Of a stretch of DNA of 64,000 nucleotides, positions 34,708-42,511 are shown piece by piece. Source of the DNA: AP-15 sp963797115 (GTDB taxonomy: Bacteria > Pseudomonadota > Alphaproteobacteria > ATCC43930 > CGMCC-115725); contig CAWCOH010000004.1 of assembly GCA_963797115.1 (NCBI GenBank), positions 1 through 64,000 on the forward strand, read 5' to 3'. Below the pieces are notes generated by a model. It searched no databases. It worked only from the letters and a program-made list of their open reading frames with translations, and was not told the DNA's origin. A program made the position numbers and the translations under genes. Every line of letters begins with the position of its first letter. Within the stretch, counting starts at the first letter, position 1.

Positions 34708-34795
34708 CCGGCCCCCTCCACATCGAGGGAACCAGCCTAGCCAGTGGGTCAGCTTTCAGTCGGCGACCTGGGTCAGAATTACAGCGGCGCTAACA

Positions 34796-34799
34796 ACGA
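34796..34799. repeat. IS21 target-site duplication ACGA (right copy)
   Basis: Second copy of the duplication, directly right of the IS21 end at 34795; see 32721-32724. Confidence 0.85.
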
Positions 34800-36042
34800 C
34801 GTGCGTACCTTCAAGACGACGACACGGGATCTGTTCGCCTTGTCGCAATGGCTGGCCGAGGAAGGATGCACCCACATTGCGATGGAAGCGACCGGCGTCT
34901 ACTGGAAGCCGGTGTGGCATGTGTTGAGCGACGGCGATTTCGCCCTGGTGCTGGCGAACGCAGCGCATGTCAAGAACGTGCCAGGGCGCAAGACCGACGT
35001 CAACGACGCCGCCTGGCTGGCCGATCTTCTGGCACCCGGCCTGATCCGCGGCAGTTTCGTGCCCGATGAGCAAACCCAGGAGATGCGCAACCTGCTGCGC
35101 ACCCGCAAGCAGTTGGTGCGCGAATGCAGCAGCCATATCCAACGGCTGCAGAAGACGCTGGAGGACGCCAACATCAAGCTCAACTCGGTCATCTCGGACG
35201 TCATGGGCCTCAGCGGTCGGGCGATGATCGAGGCGCTGATTGCTGGAGAAAGCGATCCCGACACCTTGACCGGGCTGGCCCACCGCCGGATCAAGGCGCC
35301 ACCCGAGGCCCTTCGCGAAGCGCTGCGCGGCCGCGTCACCCGCCACCACCGCTTCCTGTTGCGCCTGCATCTGCAACAGATCGATGCCATCAACGCGGCG
35401 ATCGGCGACATCGATCAGGAGGTCGACGCTCACGTCGAGCCCTTTCGCACCGCGATCCAACTCTTGACCACAATTCCCGGCATCAGCGAGTTGCGCCTGC
35501 GTCATCCTCGCCGAGATCGGCCGCGACATGAGCCGCTTCCCGAGCGCCGCACATCTCATCTCCTGGGCCGGGCTGTGCCCGAAGAACGACGAGAGTGCCG
35601 GCAAGCGGCGGTCTACCCGAATGCGCAAGGGCGCCCCTTGGCTCAAGACCACTCTGGTGCAATGCGCCTGGGCCGCCGCCCGCAAGAAGGCCAGCTATCC
35701 GCAGGCGCAGTTCCATCGCCTGCGCGCCCGCCGCGGTGCCAAAAAGGCGATCGGCGCTCTCGCCGCCTCGATCTTGACCATCATTTACCACATGCTGATC
35801 GACGGCACGCTCTACCAGGATCTCGGTCCCGATCACTTCGATCGCAGAGCCAAAGCCGCACAGACCAGCCGCCTGGTCATTCGCCTGCAAAACCTCGGTT
35901 ACGCCGTTCAGATCACTCCTTTGGCGGCGTGATCGAGGCTTGGTTTCTTGTTAGGAAGACAGCAGGAGACGTCAGGCATTTATGTGTTTAGCCGGCGCCA
36001 GCGCCGCTCCGGCTTAGAGCACTTTCCGATCGGGCGGCACCC

Positions 36043-36137
36043 CCCTCACCCAGCTCCGGGTGGTAAGGCTCGGCTTTGGCTCGCCAACCCTCCTCAACCC
36101 TCTCCCCCCATTGGGGGGAGAGGGAAGGGTGAGGGGC
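36043..36137. repeat. Interspersed palindromic repeat (CCCTCACCC..GGGTGAGGG type)
   Basis: It begins CCCTCACCCAGCTCCGG, includes CCTCTCCCCCCATTGGGGGG and ends GGGAAGGGTGAGGGG, so the two ends pair and an inner hairpin is possible. It sits between the IS110 remnant and the monooxygenase gene. Related copies are at 23321-23361 and 50639-50707. Confidence 0.65.
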
Positions 36138-36171
36138 TCCTCCTACCGATGCCATTCGATCGGAAGTCGCG

Positions 36172-37509
36172 CTAGAAGCTCCGCCTCTCGAAGAAGCGGT
36201 TCGCGGGGCGGGGCAATCCTAAATTCTCGCGCAGGGTCTGGCCCTCGTACTCGCGGCGGAAGAGACGGCGGCGCTGCAGTTCGGGGACGACGCGGTCGAC
36301 GAAATCGTCGAGGCCGCCAGGGACCCACGGGAACATGATGTTGAAGCCGTCGCAGGCGTGGCTCAAGAGCCACTCCTCCATCTGGTCGGCGATCATCTTC
36401 GGGGTGCCGACCAGGGCGAGCCCGCCGTAGCTGCCGGCGATCTGTGCCAATTGGCGGACCGTCAGATTGTCGCGCTGGGCGCGCTCGATGACGCGCTCGC
36501 GGCCGCTCTTGCTGGCGTTGCTCTCCGGGATCTCGGGCAATGGGCCGTCGAGGTCGAATTGCGCGGCGTCGCAACCCAGGGCGATCGACAATGAGGCGAT
36601 GCCGCTGTCGGGATGCACGAGGCTGTCGAGCAGGGCTCGCTTCTTGCGCGCTTCCTCGTCGGTATCGCCGACGACGACCAGGCAGCCGGGCAGGATCTTG
36701 ACGTGGTCCGGGTCGCGCCCGGCCTTTTTCGCCCGCCCCCTGACATCGCCGTAGTAGCGCTGGGCGTCGGCGAGCTTGCCGCCGCTGGCGAAGATCATCT
36801 CCGCGGTCTCGGCGGCGAGCTGGCGGCCGGCATCCGAGGCGCCGGCCTGGACGATCACCGGCCAGCCCTGGATCGGCCGGGCGATGTTGAGCGGGCCGCG
36901 CACCGACAGAAACTCACCCTTGTGGTCGAGCACATGCAGCCGTTCCGGGTCGAAATAGAGGCCGTCCTCGACGTCGCGGATGAAGGCGTCGTCGGCCCAG
37001 CTGTCCCAGAGGCCAGTCACGACGTCAAAGAATTCACGGGCGCGGCGGTAGCGCTCGCCATGCTCCATATGCTCGGTCAGCCCGAAATTGAGGGCGGCGT
37101 CGGGGTTGGAGGTCGTGACCAGATTCCACCCGGCGCGCCCGCCGCTGATGTGGTCGAGCGAGGCGAAGCGCCGTGCGATCGTGTAGGCCGGCTCGAAGGT
37201 GGTCGAGGCGGTAGCGATCAGCCCGAGATGCTCGGTCGCCATCGCCAATACCGGCAGCAGAGTCAGCGGGTCGAACGAGGTGACCGTCGCGCTGCGCTTC
37301 AGGGCCGCCATCGGCATGTTGAGCACGGCCAGATGGTCGGCCATGAACCAGGCATCGAAGCGGCCTTGTTCGAGCTTCTGGGCAAAGCGGATCAGGTGCT
37401 TGAGGTTAAAGTTGGCGTCGGGCCAGGCCCCGGGGAAGCGCCACCAGGCGGTGTGGATGCCGACCGGGCGCATGAAGGCGCCCAAATGCAATTGGCGTGA
37501 TCCGGTCAT
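36172..37509 (-). CDS. Flavin-dependent monooxygenase, NtaA/SnaA/DszA-type LLM family
   Basis: A ~445-aa luciferase-like monooxygenase. HLGAFMRPVGIHTAWWRFPG and FARKLEQG-type sequence (HLIRFAQKLEQGRFDAWFMA) begin the barrel. SGGRAGWNLVTTSNPDAALN and VQAGASDAGRQLAAETAEMI are the flavin-binding signatures of the NtaA/SnaA/DszA group, which uses reduced FMN supplied by a partner reductase. A flavin reductase gene lies divergently 126 bp away, supporting a two-component system. The ATG at 37509 (MTGSRQLHLGAFMRP) is chosen over the longer frame to 37707. The substrate is unknown; nitrilotriacetate, sulfur heterocycles or similar are family precedents. Confidence 0.88.
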   Translation of the reverse strand: MTGSRQLHLGAFMRPVGIHTAWWRFPGAWPDANFNLKHLIRFAQKLEQGRFDAWFMADHLAVLNMPMAALKRSATVTSFDPLTLLPVLAMATEHLGLIATASTTFEPAYTIARRFASLDHISGGRAGWNLVTTSNPDAALNFGLTEHMEHGERYRRAREFFDVVTGLWDSWADDAFIRDVEDGLYFDPERLHVLDHKGEFLSVRGPLNIARPIQGWPVIVQAGASDAGRQLAAETAEMIFASGGKLADAQRYYGDVRGRAKKAGRDPDHVKILPGCLVVVGDTDEEARKKRALLDSLVHPDSGIASLSIALGCDAAQFDLDGPLPEIPESNASKSGRERVIERAQRDNLTVRQLAQIAGSYGGLALVGTPKMIADQMEEWLLSHACDGFNIMFPWVPGGLDDFVDRVVPELQRRRLFRREYEGQTLRENLGLPRPANRFFERRSF

Positions 37510-37635
37510 CGCTGCCCCGTGCTTTTGTTCCCGCAGCATCATGGCGCGGTTGCCGCCGGCACCGCAATATTGGCCGCGCCAGCCCAAAAGGCTGCTATCG
37601 TGATCCGTCACCCAACCAAGGATAAGACCGACCGC

Positions 37636-38316
37636 ATGCCCAGCTCGCACGACGCCCCGCCCGCCGTCCTCGATCGCGCTCTCGAAGTCGGCCCCGACGA
37701 TTGGCAAGCCCCCGGCTTCTACCAGCTGATGACCGCCTTGGTCGTCCCGCGGCCGGTCGGCTGGATCTCGACCATTTCGGCGGACGGGGTGCCCAACGTA
37801 GCGCCCTATTCGTACTTCAACCTGATGGGCAGCGATCCGCCCTATGTCGCATTCGGCTCAAGCGGCGTGAAGGACAGCCTGCGCAACCTCCGCGAGGTGC
37901 CGGAATTCGTCGCCAACATCGTCACGATGCATCTCCTGGAGAGGATGAACTTCACCTCCACCGACTTCCCGCGCGAGGAGGACGAGTTCGACTGGGCCGG
38001 GCTGAATGCGGTGCCGGCGGCGAAGGTGCGGCCCTACCGCGTCGCCGAGGCCAAGGCGCATCTCGAATGCGAAGTCGCCCAGATTGTGACCGACCGCAAC
38101 ACCAACATCGTGCTCGGCCGCATCGTCCATGCCCATGTCGATCCGTCGGTGTGGAGGGACGGGCGGGTCGACCCACGGCTGCTCGACCCAGTATGCCGGC
38201 TCTCGGGCTCGGGCTATGCCGCACTCGGCGATCTGGTCAACGTCCAGCGCCCACAATGGAAGAACATCGAGGGCACGATCGGGCTCGACGCAATGCCGCG
38301 GGCGGAGCGGCGCTAG
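37636..38316 (+). CDS. Flavin reductase family protein (split-barrel FMN-binding)
   Basis: A ~226-aa FMN-binding split-barrel protein. RPVGWISTISADGVPNVAPYSYFN and DPPYVAFGSSG are the flavin-binding motifs, and KDSLRNLREVPEFVANIVTM continues the fold. It would supply reduced FMN to the divergent monooxygenase. The ATG at 37636 (MPSSHDAPPAVLDRAL) is preferred to the open frame from 37519. Two-component monooxygenase reductases are usually shorter, so it could also be an independent FMN-binding oxidoreductase. Confidence 0.85.
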   Translation: MPSSHDAPPAVLDRALEVGPDDWQAPGFYQLMTALVVPRPVGWISTISADGVPNVAPYSYFNLMGSDPPYVAFGSSGVKDSLRNLREVPEFVANIVTMHLLERMNFTSTDFPREEDEFDWAGLNAVPAAKVRPYRVAEAKAHLECEVAQIVTDRNTNIVLGRIVHAHVDPSVWRDGRVDPRLLDPVCRLSGSGYAALGDLVNVQRPQWKNIEGTIGLDAMPRAERR

Positions 38317-38959
38317 CGCGGCCCTCTCCGACAATCGGTGCACATCGGCGATAAGAATGGCATAAGAGGCAACCGCCGGATCTAACTCCACCAGCGTCCA
38401 CGTGGATCGAAGCGGCGGTGCTCAAGAGCTGTTGTCGGCTAGAGCCGCGCCGCCTGCCAACATCCCCCGAGCTCGAACACCGCCGCCTTGCAAACGGTTG
38501 CATGCAGACCCTCATTCCCAGGCGGCATTCTTAGCTGGGGAGCAGAGTCCAATCGGAATGGTTCAGCGAAAAGATTTGCCGACGTTTTCCGGAAAACCAC
38601 AACAGATCGAGAGACTTCAGCCCTTGTCTAGCCAGACACGGGAGGTTTCAGCGCGACATTCGCCGAAAGGTAGTGTTATCAAAATATTCTTTGATTGCAG
38701 GGGATTTGGCCGAAAGCCACAAAGCCGTAAATTTGACATGCAAGACGCCTAAGCGGAATAGGCATCGACTTCGCGTCGTTTTGGGAGATCAACGCGATGT
38801 CGGGGTTGTTGTCGCGGTGGAACGGCTTATCTGCTTCGAAGCTGCATTTGTCGAAAACCGCGACAAGATTCGTCGATACGGGGCAAGCAGAAACGTCGAT
38901 GCAGCTAAGGGACGGCCGAATGTTTCATCCAGGATCGCGGGGGGAGTGAGGAGATCGAC
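38317..38959. other. Long intergenic region (~640 bp)
   Basis: No coding sequence here is convincing. The short open frames lack recognisable motifs and plausible starts. The last ~100 bp probably contain the promoter of the HpnM-like gene. The region 38590-38800 is AT-richer than average. Confidence 0.35.
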
Positions 38960-39586
38960 ATGCGCAAACTCACCAGATTTGGCTTTGCTCTCTTCCTCGG
39001 AGCGGGCCTCCTCCTGGCCAAGGGCAACACGGCACTTGCGGAAACTCCGCAAAACGAGGTGCGCAGTTTCTACGACACGCTGCTGACGACGATGAAGAAC
39101 GGTCGAACCCTCGGGGAGAGCGGACGCTATGCGCGGCTCGCCCCTGCAGTCGACAGGGTTTTCAACCTACCCTTGATGACTCGACTGTCGATTGGCTCGA
39201 CTTGGGCAAGCCTCAATCCGGCGCAGCAGCGGCAGCTGATCGACGCGTTCCGTCATTACGTAGCGGCGACTTATGCCGATCGATTCGACAGCTATTCGGG
39301 TGAACAGCTCCAGGTCACCGGCGAGCAGCCCTACAATGCAGACGTGATCGTGCAGACAAGGATTGTTGATTCCAAGGGGGAAGCAACCAACCTCAATTAT
39401 TTGATGGGCCGCAGCCAAGGCTCGTGGCAGATCTCCGACGTTTATCTCGACGGCTCGATCAGCCAGCTGGCAGTACACCGCTCCGAGTTCAATTCGGTGC
39501 TGCGGCGCGAGGGGGCCGACGGCTTGGTCGTGGCATTGAACCGCAAGGTCGATTTGTTGAGTAAAGGTGTGGCGAAGTCGGAATAG
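38960..39586 (+). CDS. MlaC/Ttg2D-family periplasmic phospholipid- or hopanoid-binding protein (HpnM-like)
   Basis: A 208-aa secreted protein. An N-terminal signal peptide (RKLTRFGFALFLGAGLLLAK then ALAE) is followed by the MlaC fold: VRSFYDTLLTTMKNG, PAVDRVFNLPLMTRLSIGST, LNPAQQRQLIDAFRHYVAAT and QTRIVDSKGEATNLNYLM. These carry phospholipids between membranes (Mla pathway), and HpnM members act with hopanoid transport. It stands alone here, with no adjacent mlaD/E/F, so the hopanoid role is suggested only by sequence style. The ATG at 38960 has a GGAG stretch upstream. Confidence 0.82.
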   Translation: MRKLTRFGFALFLGAGLLLAKGNTALAETPQNEVRSFYDTLLTTMKNGRTLGESGRYARLAPAVDRVFNLPLMTRLSIGSTWASLNPAQQRQLIDAFRHYVAATYADRFDSYSGEQLQVTGEQPYNADVIVQTRIVDSKGEATNLNYLMGRSQGSWQISDVYLDGSISQLAVHRSEFNSVLRREGADGLVVALNRKVDLLSKGVAKSE

Positions 39587-39612
39587 CCAGCACCGCTGCA
39601 CCTGCGGAAGAG

Positions 39613-39972
39613 CTACGTCACGGGCTCGGCGCCGAAGCGGTTGAGCCCGATGGTGCCGCGCAGGCACATAAACACGAACAACACGATCGCGCCGACGACC
39701 GGCAGCAGCACGATGAGTATCCACCATGCGCTGCGGTCGATGTCGTGCAGCCGTCGCCCGGTGACGGCCAAATTGGGAAGCAGCAGGCCCAAGGAAGCCA
39801 AGCCCGAAAATACCCCGGAGTGGGCACCGACTAGCAGCACGTCGAGGATGCTCGCCGCAATCCCGACCAGCACGCCAAACAGCACCCAATACCAGTATTC
39901 GGGCCGGCGCGCTCGCCCGGAGAAGGTGACGTATTTATTAAAGCAGGTATTGATTGCCTCCCCAAACCCCAT
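39613..39972 (-). CDS. DUF805 family membrane protein
   Basis: A 119-aa protein with four hydrophobic segments. It starts MGFGEAINTCFNKYVTFSGR and includes RARRPEYWYWVLFGVLVGIA and NLAVTGRRLHDIDRSAWWIL, all typical of DUF805 (YhaH-like inner-membrane proteins). The function of the family is unknown. It converges on the HpnM-like gene. Confidence 0.85.
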   Translation of the reverse strand: MGFGEAINTCFNKYVTFSGRARRPEYWYWVLFGVLVGIAASILDVLLVGAHSGVFSGLASLGLLLPNLAVTGRRLHDIDRSAWWILIVLLPVVGAIVLFVFMCLRGTIGLNRFGAEPVT

Positions 39973-40128
39973 CCTGCCAACTCCCGAAGGCGCGAATGCG
40001 CCGGGCTGACCCAGCCCGGTGCAGCTCGCGGTGCGCTGCCGACCAACCTAAAATAGCCTATTCTCTGCTCAAGTGAAACCTTTGGGCAAGCGCCCGTTTG
40101 CAATCACAAATTGAGCAAGAAATTATGC

Positions 40129-40148
40129 CCCGCTGCAGCTGCAGCGGG
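40129..40148. repeat. Perfect 20-bp palindrome
   Basis: CCCGCTGCAGCTGCAGCGGG is identical to its reverse complement. It lies between the DUF805 gene and a small lipoprotein gene. It could form a hairpin or be a regulator site; there is no T tract beside it. Confidence 0.6.
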
Positions 40149-40363
40149 TCTGCAGCGATACTCCCTCGGTGGTTGCATTGCACGGCGCCAACAACTGTGG
40201 GAAAGCCACGGCCGATCCACAGACGCCGATTTTGAGGTTACCTTGCCATTATGGCAATTTTTTTGCTGCAACCTGCGCTCGGCCTCGCCGACCCTGCGGT
40301 GTGCGCCGGTCTGAGCCGAATTTTCCAATCTCCTTCGATGCTCGTCCACGGAGGCGTCGGCTG

Positions 40364-40528
40364 ATGTTGGAGAGAAAGAAATCGGTGTGGTGCATCACCT
40401 TGCTTTACGGGATCGTCGTGGGATTGGTTCTGGTGCTCCCGGCCTGCACCGACGTCAAAAAGGACTTTCTGTGTCGTCCGGCGGGTCATTGTGTCGATGC
40501 CCCTGATGGAGGTACCGGCTCCAACTGA
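40364..40528 (+). CDS. Small lipoprotein-like protein (54 aa)
   Basis: MLERKKSVWCITLLYGIVVG is a charged start with a hydrophobic stretch that ends VLVLPACTDVKKDF, giving a lipobox-like LPAC. The mature part would be ~25 residues with two further Cys (FLCRPAGHCVDAPDG). It would be anchored in the membrane after lipidation. There is no operon partner. Small proteins of this kind are common and mostly uncharacterised. The ATG at 40364 is chosen because the hydrophobic segment begins there. Confidence 0.5.
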   Translation: MLERKKSVWCITLLYGIVVGLVLVLPACTDVKKDFLCRPAGHCVDAPDGGTGSN

Positions 40529-40846
40529 CGCTGCGCTCGCGTCGTGTTGACATCGGCCCGGACATGGGGCCCGCGTTCTGGCAGGCGCTTATTCATACCG
40601 TCATTGGCAAGCCGGTGGTGCGCGGGCAGGTTCGCCATCTGGAACAGTACGTCGCTGTCGGGTTCTCTCCTGCATGGCTTTAGTCCGAGACTTAGAGTGG
40701 ACGCTTTACCGTGGGAATGTTGCACGCCCGCGTCAGCAGAAGGGTGACGTTCGAGTTCGAGCACCGTGCGGCGGAAGTGTCCGCCTCCACGTCGATTCGG
40801 CCGGCCGGTCGGTGGACCCTTGGCGCCCTACCCCGAGATGGTTTAG
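40529..40846. other. Region with no supported gene (318 bp)
   Basis: Between the small lipoprotein and the PEP-CTERM remnant I see no gene, repeat or terminator I can support. Confidence 0.35.
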
Positions 40847-41577
40847 CTACCGTGGTGATGACCGGGTCCGGCGGCGCATGACGCCGGCGGCGGCTAGGCC
40901 CATCAGCAGGATCGTCCAGGTCGCGGGCTCGGGCACGGCGAGGAAGCCGTCGAACGAGGTGTAGACCCCCGCCTTGAACGGCTCCCCATTGTCGGTCATC
41001 GAGAAGATGGAGTTGGTGAACCGGCCGCCCACGGGGATGAGCCCGTCGCTGTAGGTGATGGTCCGATGGTCTGGTGATAGCGTGATCGTGCTGAAGATGT
41101 CCGACAAGCCGGTCTTGCCGTGCCGTTCACGTCGCCAAAGAAGGCGTTGACGTTGGGGTCCAACGTGATCGTGAAGTCGAACGGCACCGGCTCCACCGCC
41201 GATCCGACGATCTGCAGCGTCACACTCGTTATGTTGTACGGGGTGTTGTTGTAGGGACGAACATCATTGACCAAAGGCTCGTCGCGGGGAACCCCGGCAG
41301 GATAACGACCCAACTGCCCGGGGGCACATGCCGTCAAGAACGGTAGACCGTCCCCGGGATTGATGGCGGAGGGTTGACAAAGGCCGAAGGTGGCGAACGG
41401 CTCGCCGGGCTGCGCAAAGCCGGATTGCCGGAGGAATAGCCTCCGCCCACCGATTTCACCCGCCGTTTTCCTCCATCTGGTGGTCGAGGCCGCAATCGTG
41501 CCGGCTGGGCTTAAGTTACGAGCCGATGCGCGTCTTGCACCGAGGCGTGCTTGCTTTGCATATTTGCCGCGGGGCAA
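40847..41577 (-). pseudogene. PEP-CTERM sorting-signal protein, frameshifted
   Basis: The last ~26 residues are a textbook PEP-CTERM signal: AVPEPATWTILLMGLAAAGV followed by MRRRTRSSPR, i.e. the PEP motif, a transmembrane helix and an Arg-rich end. Exosortase A, encoded ~25 kb upstream, is the enzyme that recognises it. Upstream the frame ends near 41120, and the preceding part (SGFAQPGEPFATFGLCQPSA, VTLQIVGSAVEPVPFDFTIT, FFGDVNGT) is in another frame, so one base has been lost or gained. No signal peptide is evident at the N-terminal end of the upstream frame, so the start may also be missing. It may instead be a sequencing error. Confidence 0.72.
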
Positions 41578-41673
41578 AGCTGCCGCTCGATTTGGGTCGA
41601 GCCCGCGCCTCTGCGGGCTTGCCCCCGTTAGGCTTCGCGGAGTCGTGTTACGCCGGCATAGCTGGCTCGCGGC

Positions 41674-42303
41674 TCAGAACAGGTCCTTCAAATCGGTCTT
41701 CACGGTGATACGGGTCGCGTGCACCGTGCCCTGGGAGTGGCTAAGAAGGTTCCCTGCGGGATCATAGCTATCGATCGTAACGGTCCCGAAATGTTCATCG
41801 CCGCTACGGTCCAGGTCAATTTCTTCACGGATTTGAAACCGGGCCTGCAGGCTGTTGTCGGTGGGATCCCAAGCCTGGAAAAAGTGGTTGAGTGTATAAT
41901 GGAGCCTTCCGGTCTTCTTCCATATCCCCAAACAAAAATTGCCAACCGCTGGGGGGTTTTCCGCGGCGTAATGGATCTCTGTTCCGTCCGAATGCCACTG
42001 CTGGAATCCGTCACCGAGAACCGTGCCGTCAGGCAGGCCGGGAGTGCCTTTGGACACCCATGTCGCTCTCCAGAACCCCACGATCCCATCAACGGACTCG
42101 TCCCGGTTCGCGACCAGCAGAAGCGAGCCTGGCTCGAATTCACCCTTCCCTTGCCACGAGATCGGCTGGACAGCGCCCGCCTTAAACCCCGGAAGGTTTG
42201 GGCATCCGGCGGATGCCTCGGTGACAAGACCCATCGCCAGTGAGACCATCGCGAGAGTTCCGGTGATCGCAGTTCTGAACATCGCCTTCTTGTAGCAGCG
42301 CAT
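41674..42303 (-). CDS. Secreted protein of unknown function
   Basis: A ~209-aa protein. The N-terminus has a signal peptide (AITGTLAMVSLAMGLVTEAS with the AxA-type ASA site). The mature part is beta-rich with GIVGFWRATWVSKGTPGLPD, FQQWHSDGTEIHYAAENPPA and NFCLGIWKKTGRLHYTLNHF, perhaps a lipocalin-like or calycin barrel. The ATG at 42303 follows a GGAGGCGAGGAA ribosome-binding stretch and is preferred to the one at 42327. I do not recognise the family. Confidence 0.75.
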   Translation of the reverse strand: MRCYKKAMFRTAITGTLAMVSLAMGLVTEASAGCPNLPGFKAGAVQPISWQGKGEFEPGSLLLVANRDESVDGIVGFWRATWVSKGTPGLPDGTVLGDGFQQWHSDGTEIHYAAENPPAVGNFCLGIWKKTGRLHYTLNHFFQAWDPTDNSLQARFQIREEIDLDRSGDEHFGTVTIDSYDPAGNLLSHSQGTVHATRITVKTDLKDLF

Positions 42304-42511
42304 TTCCTCGCCTCCGGTTGGGTTCAAGAGCTTAGCGGCTCAGCCAGCCATTAAGGTGCGCGCCCGCGACATGGGGCTACAAAGGGCCTATAAAAAATTT
42401 GCAAAAGCGCTGCAAATTTCTCCCAAATCGCTGCAAGATTGCGTTCAGAACCCGCTGGGGAGGGTCACACCTCGGCGCAACGAGCCTCGCACTCGCGGGA
42501 AGACGGGAGGC

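Larger units (their letters stand above)
32725..34795 (-). mobile_element. IS21-family insertion sequence (2071 bp)
   Basis: The ends are TGTCAACGCCGGTTGAATCC on the left and, as reverse complement, TGTTAGCGCCGCTGTAATTC on the right, both continuing into TGACCCA, which is repeated further in as terminal subrepeats. They begin with TG and finish with CA as IS21 elements do. The duplication ACGA flanks them. Inside, istA and istB overlap on the minus strand. The element is complete and both genes are intact, so it could be active. Confidence 0.9.
32626..35932 (+). pseudogene. IS110-family transposase, split by IS21 and frameshifted
   Basis: The N-terminal part (ATG at 32626, MEVLYPHCAGLDVHKDTVVA) is interrupted at 32725 by an IS21-type element and resumes at 34796 with DVRTFKTTTRDLFALSQWLA. 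Removing the insert and one copy of the 4-bp duplication rejoins GCCGAGCACGACGTGCGTAC in frame (AEHDVRT). The DEDD catalytic domain (AGLDVHKDT, AMEATGVYWKPV, KTDVNDAAWLADLL) is followed by a second frameshift near 35500, after TIPGISE. Another frame continues EIGRDMSRFPSAAHLISWAG to 35932. The transposase_20-type C-terminal domain is therefore read in another frame. The gene is doubly dead. Confidence 0.88.
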
